Shown here in pieces: positions 1-6,909 of a stretch of DNA of 11,122 bases. The notes below the pieces were generated by a model. It searched no databases. It was not told the origin of the DNA and was given only the letters and a program-made list of their open reading frames with translations. The stretch comes from Flavobacteriales bacterium. Lineage in GTDB: Bacteria > Bacteroidota > Bacteroidia > Flavobacteriales_F > PHOS-HE28. The stretch is from NCBI GenBank assembly GCA_024640205.1, contig JAHEFL010000020.1:1-11122 (forward strand), in the 5' to 3' direction. The translations under genes were made by a program, and so were the position numbers. Position 1 is the first letter of the stretch. Each line of letters starts with the position of its first letter.

Positions 1-145
1 GCAGTTTGTTCTTCGATGGATCGAAGACCTTCTCCACATCCTGTTTCAAATGGGGTATCCAGTTGGGGTCGTCGCGATAGATCCATCGCGGAACGTTCAT
101 CCAGTCCGTGATGCTGCGGGGATCGACTACGGTCTTGAGTTCCAT
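1..145 (-). CDS. GNAT-like N-acetyltransferase, N-terminal fragment (runs off left edge)
   Basis: This is the beginning of a leftward gene cut by the window edge; 48 codons are visible from an ATG at 145. The translation opens MELKTVVDPRS and continues with WMNVPRWIYRDDPNW, IPHLKQDVEKVFDP and SKNKL. The pattern of aromatic residue, P-x-x-I-Y-x-D-D-P-N-W, then a run ending D-P-x-K-N, is what I know from the N-terminus of a Bacteroidota GNAT-superfamily family about 370 residues long, and the spacing from the chosen start agrees. The frame stays open upstream of 145 but offers no other ATG close by. The acetyl-CoA-binding motif would lie outside the window, so the family call rests on this N-terminal signature alone and the substrate is unknown. 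The gene is divergent from shikimate kinase across 114 bases in which I see no convincing promoter or structure. Confidence 0.6.
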   Translation of the reverse strand, partial: MELKTVVDPRSITDWMNVPRWIYRDDPNWIPHLKQDVEKVFDPSKNKL

Positions 146-259
146 GGAGCGCGTGAAGTTCCGGATCTTGCGGGATATGGCGATCTTTCCCCTATCCTTC
201 AGTGTGGCGCATGATCGTTCCGGCCAGGAATGATGTCCGCCAGGCCAGGTCCTCGGAAC

Positions 260-778
260 ATGCGTGTCTTTCTCATCGGCTTCATGTGCAGCGGCAAATC
301 ACGCATCGGAAAGGACGTGGCGGCACTGCTCGGAATGCCATTCGTGGATATCGACCGGGTGATCGAGCAACGGATCGGGCCGATAACCCCCTTCTTCCGA
401 AAGATGGGGGAGGAGGCGTTCCGTAGCGTGGAATCCGAAGTGCTGGATGAGCTGCTGATCGGTCCGGATGCAGTGATCGCCACCGGGGGTGGCACACCGT
501 GCTTCAGCGATAACTTGGAGCGCATGCGAAAAACAGGACTTGTAGTGCATTTGCAGGTGCCCATGGGGATACTGCTACCGAGGATCGAACGGAGCGGTGG
601 CGACCGGCCCTTGCTTTTCGGTCTCAGCGGCACCATGCTTCATGAACGGATCAACGAACTGCTGGGCGAGCGGGCACTATTCTACGCAGCAGCACATCGC
701 ACCGTATTGAACGATGATACGCCGGAGATCGTGGCCGAACGTGTGGCGGACCTGGTCCGAACGGCTCAGGACAGGTAG
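260..778 (+). CDS. aroK: Shikimate kinase
   Basis: Cytosolic shikimate kinase, which phosphorylates shikimate with ATP to shikimate 3-phosphate in aromatic amino-acid (chorismate) synthesis. The 172-residue protein has the usual family length. Residues 7-14 (GFMCSGKS) form the Walker A loop, D30-I-D32 is the acidic pair that binds magnesium and shikimate, R55 matches the shikimate-binding arginine, G76-G77-G78 is the glycine motif, R116 in GGDRPLL is the lid arginine, and the late arginine lies in ERALFY (R138). An in-frame ATG at 230 would add ten residues (MMSARPGPRN) not expected in this family, so the ATG at 260, which puts the Walker A loop at residue 7, is preferred. The gene converges with the PyrR-family gene and the coding ends overlap by 13 bases. 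No other aromatic-pathway gene is adjacent. Confidence 0.93.
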   Translation: MRVFLIGFMCSGKSRIGKDVAALLGMPFVDIDRVIEQRIGPITPFFRKMGEEAFRSVESEVLDELLIGPDAVIATGGGTPCFSDNLERMRKTGLVVHLQVPMGILLPRIERSGGDRPLLFGLSGTMLHERINELLGERALFYAAAHRTVLNDDTPEIVAERVADLVRTAQDR

Positions 779-1266
779 ACGCTGTCCTTCTTGCCGAGTT
801 CCACGCTGATGTGTTCCTGCAGGTTGGTGCTCAGGGTGAGCCCAACGATATCCGCCCGAATGGGAAATGTGCGATGCAGACGGTCGACCAGCACGACGGT
901 GGTCAATTTGTTCAGGGGTACCTGGACAAGGAAGGCCGCCGCATACATCAAGGTGCGGCCGCTCATCAGCACATCATCGACGAGAACGACCACCCGTCCC
1001 TTCAAAATGGCGGGATCGGCGGAAAGCTTTACCGGCTTCTCCAGCGGACGATCCTTGTCGAGGTGGAGTTCCACCAGTTCCGTGGCGGGGCCCTTGATCT
1101 CCTTGAGCATGGTGGATAGCCGCTTGGCCAGCAGATATCCACGTGGCGCCACACCGACCAGCACGATACCTGTTTCAGCATGGTTCTCCTCGAACAGCTG
1201 ATGTGCGATCCGTTTCAACTTCCGCTGAACGCGATCGTGGTCCAGGACAGTGGTCTTCTTGCTCAT
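766..1266 (-). CDS. pyrR: PyrR-family phosphoribosyltransferase (uracil PRTase / pyrimidine regulator type)
   Basis: A 166-residue type I phosphoribosyltransferase of the PyrR family. Residues 92-105 (VVVLVDDVLMSGRT) are the PRPP-binding loop with its acidic pair. The N-terminal VQRKLKRIAHQL, the segment LVGVAPRGYLLAKRL (36-50) and LVDRLHRTFPIRAD (126-139) align well with my memory of Bacillus PyrR. In Firmicutes PyrR binds pyr mRNA to cause attenuation and also converts uracil plus PRPP to UMP. No pyr genes or attenuator are visible here, so the regulatory role is uncertain and a plain salvage or other phosphoribosyltransferase role is possible. The start is a clear ATG at 1266. It is probably the last gene of a leftward unit, 56 bases after the DUF1801 gene, although a weak promoter-like element lies just ahead of it. 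Confidence 0.82.
   Translation of the reverse strand: MSKKTTVLDHDRVQRKLKRIAHQLFEENHAETGIVLVGVAPRGYLLAKRLSTMLKEIKGPATELVELHLDKDRPLEKPVKLSADPAILKGRVVVLVDDVLMSGRTLMYAAAFLVQVPLNKLTTVVLVDRLHRTFPIRADIVGLTLSTNLQEHISVELGKKDSVYLS
768..788. terminator. Possible bidirectional hairpin between aroK and pyrR
   Basis: AGGACAG (768-774) and CTGTCCT (782-788) form a perfect 7 bp stem with a 7-base loop that contains the aroK stop codon; the pyrR stop codon sits at the left base. There is no U-tract on either side, so a termination role is only inferred from its position between convergent genes. Confidence 0.3.
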
Positions 1267-1276
1267 GGATGGGTCG

Positions 1277-1284
1277 CCAAGTTA
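1277..1284 (-). promoter_or_regulatory. Weak -7-like element before the PyrR-family gene
   Basis: Read on minus, 1284-1272 is TAACTTGGCGACC. It matches the Bacteroidota -7 consensus TAnnTTTG at five of six fixed positions, and the extended element at 2641-2653 at 10 of 13 positions. It lies 10 bases from the ATG, so it would give an almost leaderless transcript. I find no -33 TTG at the right distance, so this is a weak call. Confidence 0.22.
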
Positions 1285-1322
1285 TTCACCCGGACACGAT
1301 ATCGATCGACGTTCCATCAGGA

Positions 1323-1730
1323 TCAACGGGCTTTCCCGTTCCCCCTCATGTTCCCGGTCTTTCCGAAGTACTTGCTCAGCGCCATCTGGCTTCCGGTATA
1401 CTTGATGATGCGATCGAAAAGGTCCAGCGTTTCCGGCTCCAGGCGTTTGAAACGGATGCAGGACTTCCCGCAGTCATGCACCAGCAGATCGTTCTTGAAG
1501 GCACGAAGCAGGTCATAGGGCATGATGTACAGGGCCATGAAATGCTTCTGGCTCGCGATGGCACAAAGGGCATGGCCATCGAGCGTGAACGTCGGCATGC
1601 CATAGGTCATGTCCTCCACGATCCCCGGCCAGATGCGTTTGATCCGTTTCCGCAACGTGCCAAGCGCTTGGTGCCTATCCTCGGGAAGGCTTTCCAGATA
1701 GTCCTTGACGTTCATTGCGGCGGTTTTCAT
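1323..1730 (-). CDS. DUF1801 (YdhG-like) domain protein
   Basis: A small cytosolic protein of 135 residues matching the DUF1801/YdhG-like family. Typical features are the N-terminal VKDYLESLPEDRHQALGTLR helix, the WPGIVEDMTYGMPTFTLDG segment, in which members carry a conserved YGMP-type turn, and ALYIMPYDLL, followed by a C-terminal CIRFKRLEPETLDLFDRI helix. The family has no established biochemical activity that I know of, so none is assigned. Two starts are possible: ATG at 1730, or ATG at 1715, which begins MNVKDYL; the second fits the family N-terminus slightly better but the longer form is kept. It follows the methyltransferase-Rof gene by 34 bases on the same strand and precedes the PyrR-family gene by 56 bases, so cotranscription is likely. 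Length is normal and nothing is broken. Confidence 0.8.
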   Translation of the reverse strand: MKTAAMNVKDYLESLPEDRHQALGTLRKRIKRIWPGIVEDMTYGMPTFTLDGHALCAIASQKHFMALYIMPYDLLRAFKNDLLVHDCGKSCIRFKRLEPETLDLFDRIIKYTGSQMALSKYFGKTGNMRGNGKAR

Positions 1731-1764
1731 CGGTGGACAAGATCGTAAAAAATGAGTGTGGGGC

Positions 1765-2565
1765 CTATGAGCGGAATTGGGCGAAGGTCATATCAGTGAT
1801 CTGGTCCAGGCGGATCTCACGTCCCTCCTTCAGGCGCATCCATTCGGCCCCATCCCTGATGAACAGATCCCCTATGATGCCAGTGACCGTGCTGCCATCG
1901 GCAAGTGTGAAGCGCGCGTTCCGTTCCAGTGTGGCCGCCGCTTCATAGTGATCATACACGTTACAGTCGATCGGTTCATAGTCGCTCGCCTTTGTTGCAT
2001 GCAACCACAGTTCCCTGCCGTTGCGTGGTCCGATCGAATTGCTGCAGGGCTCCATTGAAAGGTCCTTGAAGTGCTTTCGGAAGAGCGGTTCGTAGATCGT
2101 TTTGGAACCTCCGAACGGGGGCTGGTCCGTATTCAAGGGGTCATCGAACAGCACGCCGACCAGGGACCCGCCGGGGTTGAGAAGGTGATACATATGCTGC
2201 ACATAGCGTTCGCGCAATGCAGGATCCAGCGCACAGAAGAAGGTCTGCTCCAGGATGAGGTCATACTTGCCTTCATGTGCGAAGAAGTCGCCAACGATCA
2301 AATGGTCCACAGGGAAGTCCGGACAGCGTTCCAGCAATTCCTTAAAAGGTGCATCGGTAAGGTCGATCACGAACACGTTCCGACTGCCGAGACGATGTGC
2401 ATATTCAGCTTCATAGGCATGACCTCCGCCAGGGATCAGAATGCGCACGGTCTTGTCCTCGAGCTGATCGATGTATTCCTTCAGCGGAGTGGACGGAGCG
2501 CCGATATCCCAACCGATCTGTCCCGTGCGGTAGCGTTCCTCCCAAAACCGATCATCCAGTTCCAT
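1765..2565 (-). CDS. TPMT-family SAM-dependent methyltransferase fused to a C-terminal Rof-like domain
   Basis: A 266-residue protein with two parts. Residues 1-192 form a class I methyltransferase of the thiopurine S-methyltransferase (TPMT, PF05724) type: the N-terminal FWEERYRTGQIGWDIG signature, the SAM loop ILIPGGGHAYEAEYAHRLG (42-60), the acidic VIDLT strand (66-70), and NPGG at 130-133. The domain ends at GRELWLHATK, as the family usually does. Residues 195-262 then read YEPIDCNVYDHYEAAATL, LADGSTVTG, DLFIRDGAEW and REIRLDQIT, which match the Rho-binding antiterminator Rof family (PF07073) as I remember it, including the C-x-x-Y-D-x-x-E and RLD-x-I motifs. TPMT-like enzymes methylate thiols, selenium or tellurium compounds, while Rof binds Rho in enterobacteria; the joint function is unknown. 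The frame is continuous with a clean ATG at 2565. It heads the leftward unit and is divergent from the symporter operon. Confidence 0.85.
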   Translation of the reverse strand: MELDDRFWEERYRTGQIGWDIGAPSTPLKEYIDQLEDKTVRILIPGGGHAYEAEYAHRLGSRNVFVIDLTDAPFKELLERCPDFPVDHLIVGDFFAHEGKYDLILEQTFFCALDPALRERYVQHMYHLLNPGGSLVGVLFDDPLNTDQPPFGGSKTIYEPLFRKHFKDLSMEPCSNSIGPRNGRELWLHATKASDYEPIDCNVYDHYEAAATLERNARFTLADGSTVTGIIGDLFIRDGAEWMRLKEGREIRLDQITDMTFAQFRS

Positions 2566-2615
2566 GCAACGAATATCGGGTGCATTACGAATGTGTGTCG
2601 TCGCGGTTCCCTTCC

Positions 2616-2648
2616 TTCGGTACGCTCCGTTCGAGGGCCTTACCTTTG
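2616..2648 (+). promoter_or_regulatory. Bacteroidota-type promoter of the symporter-racemase operon
   Basis: TACCTTTG at 2641-2648 is an exact match to the -7 consensus TAnnTTTG of Bacteroidota sigma factors, continued by CGGCC. The nearest -33 candidate is the imperfect TTCG at 2616-2619, 21 bases upstream. Transcription would start near 2655 and leave a leader of about 78 bases. The leader holds a short AGGGC/GCCCT inverted repeat around 2657-2678 but no recognisable riboswitch. The rest of the 167-base divergent gap shows no clear promoter for the leftward methyltransferase gene. Confidence 0.6.
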
Positions 2649-2732
2649 CGGCCTTCTAGGGCAGCTGGTTGCGCCCTGAACAGGTCTTGTGGCGCATGGC
2701 GTCCGGCCGAACACACTTCCGAACGCTGAGGA

Positions 2733-4178
2733 ATGCACTGGATAGACGCCGGTATTTTCATTGCTTACATGATCGCTCTCCTCGCCATGGGCTTCTGGTT
2801 CATGCGACGGAACAAAAGCGCGGACGACTACTTCGTGGGCGGACGGAACATGGGGCCTGCACACATCGGTCTTTCCGTGGTGGCCACGGATGTGGGAGGA
2901 GGCTTCAGCATCGGTCTTGGTGGCCTGGGGTTCGTGATGGGTATCAGCGGTTCCTGGATGTTGTTCACCGGTCTCTTGGGTGCCTGGCTCGCGGCCGTGC
3001 TGCTCATTCCTAAAGTGTACGCACAGGGAAGAACGCATGATCTGCTCACCTTCCCGCAACTGCTTGGCCGTTACTTCGATGGAAGGGTGGCGCTCGTGGC
3101 CGGGGTCATTTGTGTGATCGGGTACCTGGGCTTCACCAGTTCCCAATTGCTGGCCGGTGCCAAGCTCGCTTCGGCTTCCATGGAAGGCTTGGATCTGCGG
3201 ACGGCCCTGTTCGTGATGGGTGTGGTAACGGTGCTCTATACCGTGCTCGGCGGTATGAAGGCCGTGGTCTATACGGACACCGTCCAATGGGCCGTGCTGA
3301 TCCTCGGTCTGCTGTTCGTCGGTATCCCGCTCGCATGGAACGCGGTCGGCGGATGGTCCGCGATCAGTGCAACAATGGACCCTCACATGCTCCGCTTGGA
3401 CAACATCAGCGTCGTTCAGCTGATCAATTGGGGAGTGACGATCGTTCCCATCTGGTTCGTGGGCATGACATTGTATCAGCGGATCTATGCGAGTCGAAGC
3501 GAGAAGGAGGCACGTCAGGCATGGTTCCTCGCAGGTGTTTTCGAATGGCCGATCATGGCCTTTATGGGCGTGTCGCTCGGCCTGCTGGCACATGTGGCGG
3601 CTGAACAAGGAATGCTGGACGCGTTCATCGACCCCGGTATCGAACTGGATCCCGAGTTGGGCCTGCCCTTGCTCCTTCGCGCCGTATTACCGGTCGGTGC
3701 CATGGGGGTGATGCTCGCCGTGTACTTCTCGGCCATCCTCTCGACGGCGGACAGCTGCCTCATGGCGGCATCGGGGAATCTGAACACGGACATCATCGAG
3801 CGGTCCGTACCGTTGGGTGATCTCAAAAGCACCTTGCGGCGCTCTCAATTCCTCACCCTGGGCCTGGGTGCACTGGCGATCGCCATTGCTGCAGTGATGG
3901 AGAACGTGCTTTCACTGATGTTGCACTCTTACGCATTCATGGTCTCCGGCCTGCTCGTTCCATTGGTGGGTGCCCTGTTCTTCGGGGTTAGGGATGCGCG
4001 TGCGGCACTGGCAGCAATGATCATCGGTGGAGGTACGACGGTGAGCCTGTCCTTATTCGAGGTTTCCCTGCCGTTCGGACTGGATGCCAATGTTTTCGGG
4101 ATCATCGCCGCAACGTTCACCATCGTGATCCTATCCAAAGCATTCCCAGATAATAACATGACCCCGGTCCACACATGA
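2733..4178 (+). CDS. Sodium:solute symporter, SSS family
   Basis: An inner-membrane sodium-coupled symporter of the SSS family (PF00474, LeuT fold), 481 residues, which is the usual size. Hydrophobic segments run through the whole length, beginning at about residues 5-24 and continuing with about 44-92, 118-140, 158-173 and 186-200, and ending at 449-468. Two family signatures are visible: GGMKAVVYTDTVQ (173-185) and SAILSTADS (333-341). By analogy with the proline transporter PutP, S337 and T338 would bind sodium. NKSADDYFVGGRNM (27-40) is the conserved loop after the first helix. The substrate cannot be read from sequence; neighbours suggest an amino acid or an N-acyl amino acid. A purine-rich CTGAGGA lies just before the ATG at 2733. 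Its stop codon overlaps the next start by four bases (ATGA), so it should be translationally coupled to the acetyltransferase. Confidence 0.9.
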   Translation: MHWIDAGIFIAYMIALLAMGFWFMRRNKSADDYFVGGRNMGPAHIGLSVVATDVGGGFSIGLGGLGFVMGISGSWMLFTGLLGAWLAAVLLIPKVYAQGRTHDLLTFPQLLGRYFDGRVALVAGVICVIGYLGFTSSQLLAGAKLASASMEGLDLRTALFVMGVVTVLYTVLGGMKAVVYTDTVQWAVLILGLLFVGIPLAWNAVGGWSAISATMDPHMLRLDNISVVQLINWGVTIVPIWFVGMTLYQRIYASRSEKEARQAWFLAGVFEWPIMAFMGVSLGLLAHVAAEQGMLDAFIDPGIELDPELGLPLLLRAVLPVGAMGVMLAVYFSAILSTADSCLMAASGNLNTDIIERSVPLGDLKSTLRRSQFLTLGLGALAIAIAAVMENVLSLMLHSYAFMVSGLLVPLVGALFFGVRDARAALAAMIIGGGTTVSLSLFEVSLPFGLDANVFGIIAATFTIVILSKAFPDNNMTPVHT

Positions 4179-4609
4179 AGCTATTGATCCTTGACCCCGA
4201 TACCGGTGAACATCCGGTCCTTACGAATGAACGCATCGCGACCTTCCTGGAATTGCATCTGGACCAGTTCGGTGACAAGCATGAGGACATCATGAAGTGT
4301 TTGGCCTATGCCTTTGATCCCGGTCGCGGCGGCTTCGTCGTCCTTGCCTTGGAGGTGGATGTGATCATGGGTGCCGTGGTCATCAACAATACCGGGATGA
4401 GCGGATACATTCCGGAGAACATCCTGGTGTACATCGCGGTGGATAAGGCACAGCGTGGTCGTGGGATCGGCAAAGGCCTGATGAAGGCCGCCATCGACCG
4501 GGCCAAGGGTGCCATCGCCCTGCATGTGGAGCCGGACAATCCTGCGCGCAAGCTGTATGAGGCACTGGGATTCACGAACAAGTACCTTGAAATGCGTTTG
4601 CACCGATGA
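4175..4609 (+). CDS. GNAT-family N-acetyltransferase
   Basis: A complete 144-residue GNAT-fold acetyltransferase, probably cytosolic. The acetyl-CoA pyrophosphate-binding motif A is QRGRGIGKGLM (93-103), preceded by the beta-4 strand NILVYIAVD (82-90). The C-terminal ALHVEPDNPARKLYEALGF (115-133) has the usual asparagine (N122) and general-acid-type tyrosine (Y128). The internal GYIPENILVYIAVD and final GFTNKYLEMRL are distinctive and, from memory, typical of a Bacteroidota subfamily whose substrate I do not know. The gene overlaps the symporter stop and the amidohydrolase start by four bases each. Placement beside an M20 deacylase and two amino-acid racemases suggests that the acceptor is a small amino acid or amine rather than a ribosomal protein, but this is inference. 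Confidence 0.88.
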   Translation: MKLLILDPDTGEHPVLTNERIATFLELHLDQFGDKHEDIMKCLAYAFDPGRGGFVVLALEVDVIMGAVVINNTGMSGYIPENILVYIAVDKAQRGRGIGKGLMKAAIDRAKGAIALHVEPDNPARKLYEALGFTNKYLEMRLHR

Positions 4610-5751
4610 GTTTGACCAAGGAACAGTTCGAACGTATCGTGCAATTGCGAAGGGAGCTCCATGCCCATCCGGAGGTATCCTTGAACGAGAAAGCCACAGC
4701 GGCAAGGATCAGTACTTACCTGAAGGGATTGAAACCGGATGAGATCCTTACGGATGTCGGCGGACATGGTGTGATGGCCCTGTTCGACAGTGGCACGCCA
4801 GGTCCGGTGCGCCTCTTCCGGTGTGAGCTGGATGCGCTGCCTATCGAGGAGGAGAACACCTTTGATCATCGATCCACGGTCCCGGGTGTATCGCACAAGT
4901 GTGGCCATGATGGACACATGGCGATACTCAGCGGCCTGGCCGAATGTCTCTCCGTCGATAGACCGAAGGAGGGTAAGGTTTGGCTGTTGTACCAACCCGC
5001 CGAGGAGAACGGGGAAGGAGCGAAGGCCGTGCTCCAGGATCAACGGATGCGTGCCATCGCGCCGGAACGTGTCTACGCTTTGCATAATCTTCCGGGAGTT
5101 ACCCTGGGGAACATCCTGCTCCGCGAAGGCCCCTTCAACGCTTCGGTGAATAGTATCATCATCACCTTCAAGGGTAGGACCTCACATGCTGCGGAACCGG
5201 AGCACGGCATCGATCCCGCGCGTGCCATGGGTGACCTTTTCCATCGGAGCCTGGCGCTCAATCACAATGTTCCGAGTGACGATAGGATGCGGGTGGTATC
5301 ATCCGTCTACGCGGAGCTGGGTAGCAAGGATCATGGCATCAGCGCTGGAAGGGCGGAGATCCATTTGACGCTGCGTTGTTGGACCGATGAGGAGTTGGAA
5401 AGCCTGCAGAACGACATCGAGGCCATCGCGAAGGACCTGGCGCAGCGCGATGGGTTGAAGCTGGAGATCGGGTATACGCAGCGCTTCCATGCGAACCACA
5501 ACGATCCGCGCATCGTGGCCCAGGTGCGATCGGCGGCCCAAAGGGGAAAGCTTGTGGTGGAGGATGCGTTGAACCCGTACAAGTGGGGAGAGGACTTCGG
5601 CTTATTCACCGCCGAGTATCCGGGCTGCATGATCGGCCTGGGTGCCGGGGAAGGCATGCCCGCCCTGCACAATCCGGATTACGATTTCCCGGACGCCATC
5701 ATACCGCACGGCGTGAAGCTCTTTGAGGAACTGGCCCGTAACGTGGACTGA
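4606..5751 (+). CDS. M20-family metallo-amidohydrolase (N-acyl amino acid hydrolase type)
   Basis: A 381-residue M20 metallopeptidase/amidohydrolase related to hippurate and N-acyl-L-amino-acid hydrolases, expected to remove an acyl group from an amino acid with two metal ions. The N-terminal RRELHAHPEVSLNE (15-28) is characteristic. Metal ligands are evident: C99 and H101 in CGHDGH, the E133-E134 pair in QPAEENGEGA, H160 in ALHNLPG, and H355 in ALHNPDYDFPD. A dimerisation or lid insert begins near FKGRTSHAAEPEHGIDPARA (188-207), again typical. There is no signal peptide, so it is cytosolic. The substrate may be an N-acetyl or other N-acyl amino acid; an acetylornithine-like substrate would fit the ornithine theme of the neighbourhood but is unproven. 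It overlaps the acetyltransferase by four bases and the next gene by one (TGATG). Confidence 0.9.
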   Translation: MSLTKEQFERIVQLRRELHAHPEVSLNEKATAARISTYLKGLKPDEILTDVGGHGVMALFDSGTPGPVRLFRCELDALPIEEENTFDHRSTVPGVSHKCGHDGHMAILSGLAECLSVDRPKEGKVWLLYQPAEENGEGAKAVLQDQRMRAIAPERVYALHNLPGVTLGNILLREGPFNASVNSIIITFKGRTSHAAEPEHGIDPARAMGDLFHRSLALNHNVPSDDRMRVVSSVYAELGSKDHGISAGRAEIHLTLRCWTDEELESLQNDIEAIAKDLAQRDGLKLEIGYTQRFHANHNDPRIVAQVRSAAQRGKLVVEDALNPYKWGEDFGLFTAEYPGCMIGLGAGEGMPALHNPDYDFPDAIIPHGVKLFEELARNVD

Positions 5752-6905
5752 TGTTCGAACCTTCGGTCATACATATCGATCGTTCCGCATACGCGAACAA
5801 CCTCGCCTTCCTTCGGGATCGATTGCAGGGAGCTCGCATGTGCAGCGTGGTGAAGGGCAATGCTTATGGCCACGGACTTTCCTGTTTCGTGCCGATGGCG
5901 ATGGATGCCGGTGTGGACTACTTCGCGGTTTACAGTGCGGATGAAGCCCATACACTGGTCTCCTCCGTCCAGGAGATGCCGGATATTTTCATCATGGGCA
6001 TGGTGGAAGGGGATGCCTTGGAATGGGCGATCGCCAACGGGGTGGAGTGCTGCATTCATGATCTTGACCGCTTGGACAAGGCGTTGACGCTGGCCAAGCG
6101 CACCGGCAAGAAGGCGCGCATCCATGTGGAAGTGGAGACCGGTATGAACCGCACCGGGTTCGACCCTGCCCAGGTGCCAATGGTCATCGATCGCTTGAAG
6201 CGCCATGCGGATCGCTACGAACTGGTGGGACTGTTCACGCATTTTGCTGGTGCGGAAAGCCGGAGCAATGATGAGCGGGTGTTGGCACAGATCGGACGTT
6301 TCGCTTCGGTGCGGAAGCACTTCGAGGCCGCGGGTCTGAAGGCGCGCTACGCCCATCAGGCCTGTTCCGCGGGTCTCATGAATTTCCCCGATACCGTCGA
6401 TGGCATGGCCCGGATAGGGATCATGCAGTACGGCTTCTGGTCCAACCAGGAAAGCTGGTTCCGGTACAGTGAGGCGAACAAGGTGATGGATGATCCGCTG
6501 CGGCGGGTGATCGCTTGGAGCAGCAGGGTCATGGCCATCACGCAGGTGAGCTTCGGTCAATACATAGGCTATGGGTCAAGCAGCGAAGCGCATCGCGATA
6601 TGGTCCTGGCCGTCGTTCCGGTGGGCTATGCACATGGCTTCGATCGTGGCTTGAGCAACACGGGCAAGGTGCTGGTGCATGGACAACACGCGCCGGTGAT
6701 CGGTATCGTGAACATGAACGCCATCAGCATCGACGTCACGGACATCGAAGGTGTGGAGAAAGGGGATGAGGTCGTGTTGATCGGGGAGCAGGGAGAACAT
6801 CGCATCAGCGTATCATCCTTCAGCGAGATGAGCGAGCAGCTCAATTATGAAATGTTGACCCGCCTTCCGCGGGATATCCCCAGGATACTCGTGGATCAGC
6901 CTTGA
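5751..6905 (+). CDS. Alanine-racemase-family PLP amino-acid racemase (divergent active site)
   Basis: A 384-residue fold-type-III PLP enzyme of the alanine racemase (Alr) family, full length with an N-terminal barrel and a C-terminal beta domain. K35 in SVVKGNAYGHG should bind PLP, Y274 in IGYGSS is the second catalytic base, and H164 (GLFTHFAGA), R134 (ETGMNRTGF) and R221 (ARIGIMQYG) are conserved. Numbered against Geobacillus Alr from memory, several other positions differ: the carbamylated lysine (K129) is E127, N203 is C205, the CMD motif is N321-M322-N323, and the usual VGYADG reads VGYAHG (H295). It may therefore be an alanine racemase with altered support residues or an enzyme for another amino acid, so the symbol alr is withheld. 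The start at 5751 overlaps the amidohydrolase stop by one base. Confidence 0.83.
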   Translation: MFEPSVIHIDRSAYANNLAFLRDRLQGARMCSVVKGNAYGHGLSCFVPMAMDAGVDYFAVYSADEAHTLVSSVQEMPDIFIMGMVEGDALEWAIANGVECCIHDLDRLDKALTLAKRTGKKARIHVEVETGMNRTGFDPAQVPMVIDRLKRHADRYELVGLFTHFAGAESRSNDERVLAQIGRFASVRKHFEAAGLKARYAHQACSAGLMNFPDTVDGMARIGIMQYGFWSNQESWFRYSEANKVMDDPLRRVIAWSSRVMAITQVSFGQYIGYGSSSEAHRDMVLAVVPVGYAHGFDRGLSNTGKVLVHGQHAPVIGIVNMNAISIDVTDIEGVEKGDEVVLIGEQGEHRISVSSFSEMSEQLNYEMLTRLPRDIPRILVDQP

Positions 6906-6909
6906 ACGA

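Noticed and set aside
230..259. Upstream ATG pair giving a ten-residue N-terminal extension of shikimate kinase
   Set aside because: The extension MMSARPGPRN is not seen in the family; the ATG at 260 places the Walker A loop at the usual position.
1297..1310. Palindromic CGATATCG followed by ATCGATCG upstream of the PyrR-family gene
   Set aside because: Short GATC/CGAT-rich runs are common throughout this sequence and no second copy or known operator matches it.
2567..2575. TATTCGTTG on minus just before the methyltransferase ATG, as a possible -7 element
   Set aside because: It has one base too many to fit TAnnTTTG, has no -33 partner, and would place the transcription start at or past the ATG.
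2640..3608. Long open frame (322 codons) on minus opposite the symporter gene
   Set aside because: Rich in His, Arg, Glu and Gln with no recognisable motif, and it lies antisense to a well-supported symporter; a typical shadow frame of GC-rich coding DNA.
4306..5085. 259-codon minus-strand frame across the GNAT and M20 genes
   Set aside because: It spans the boundary of two convincing genes, has no domain signature, and has no promoter-like sequence.
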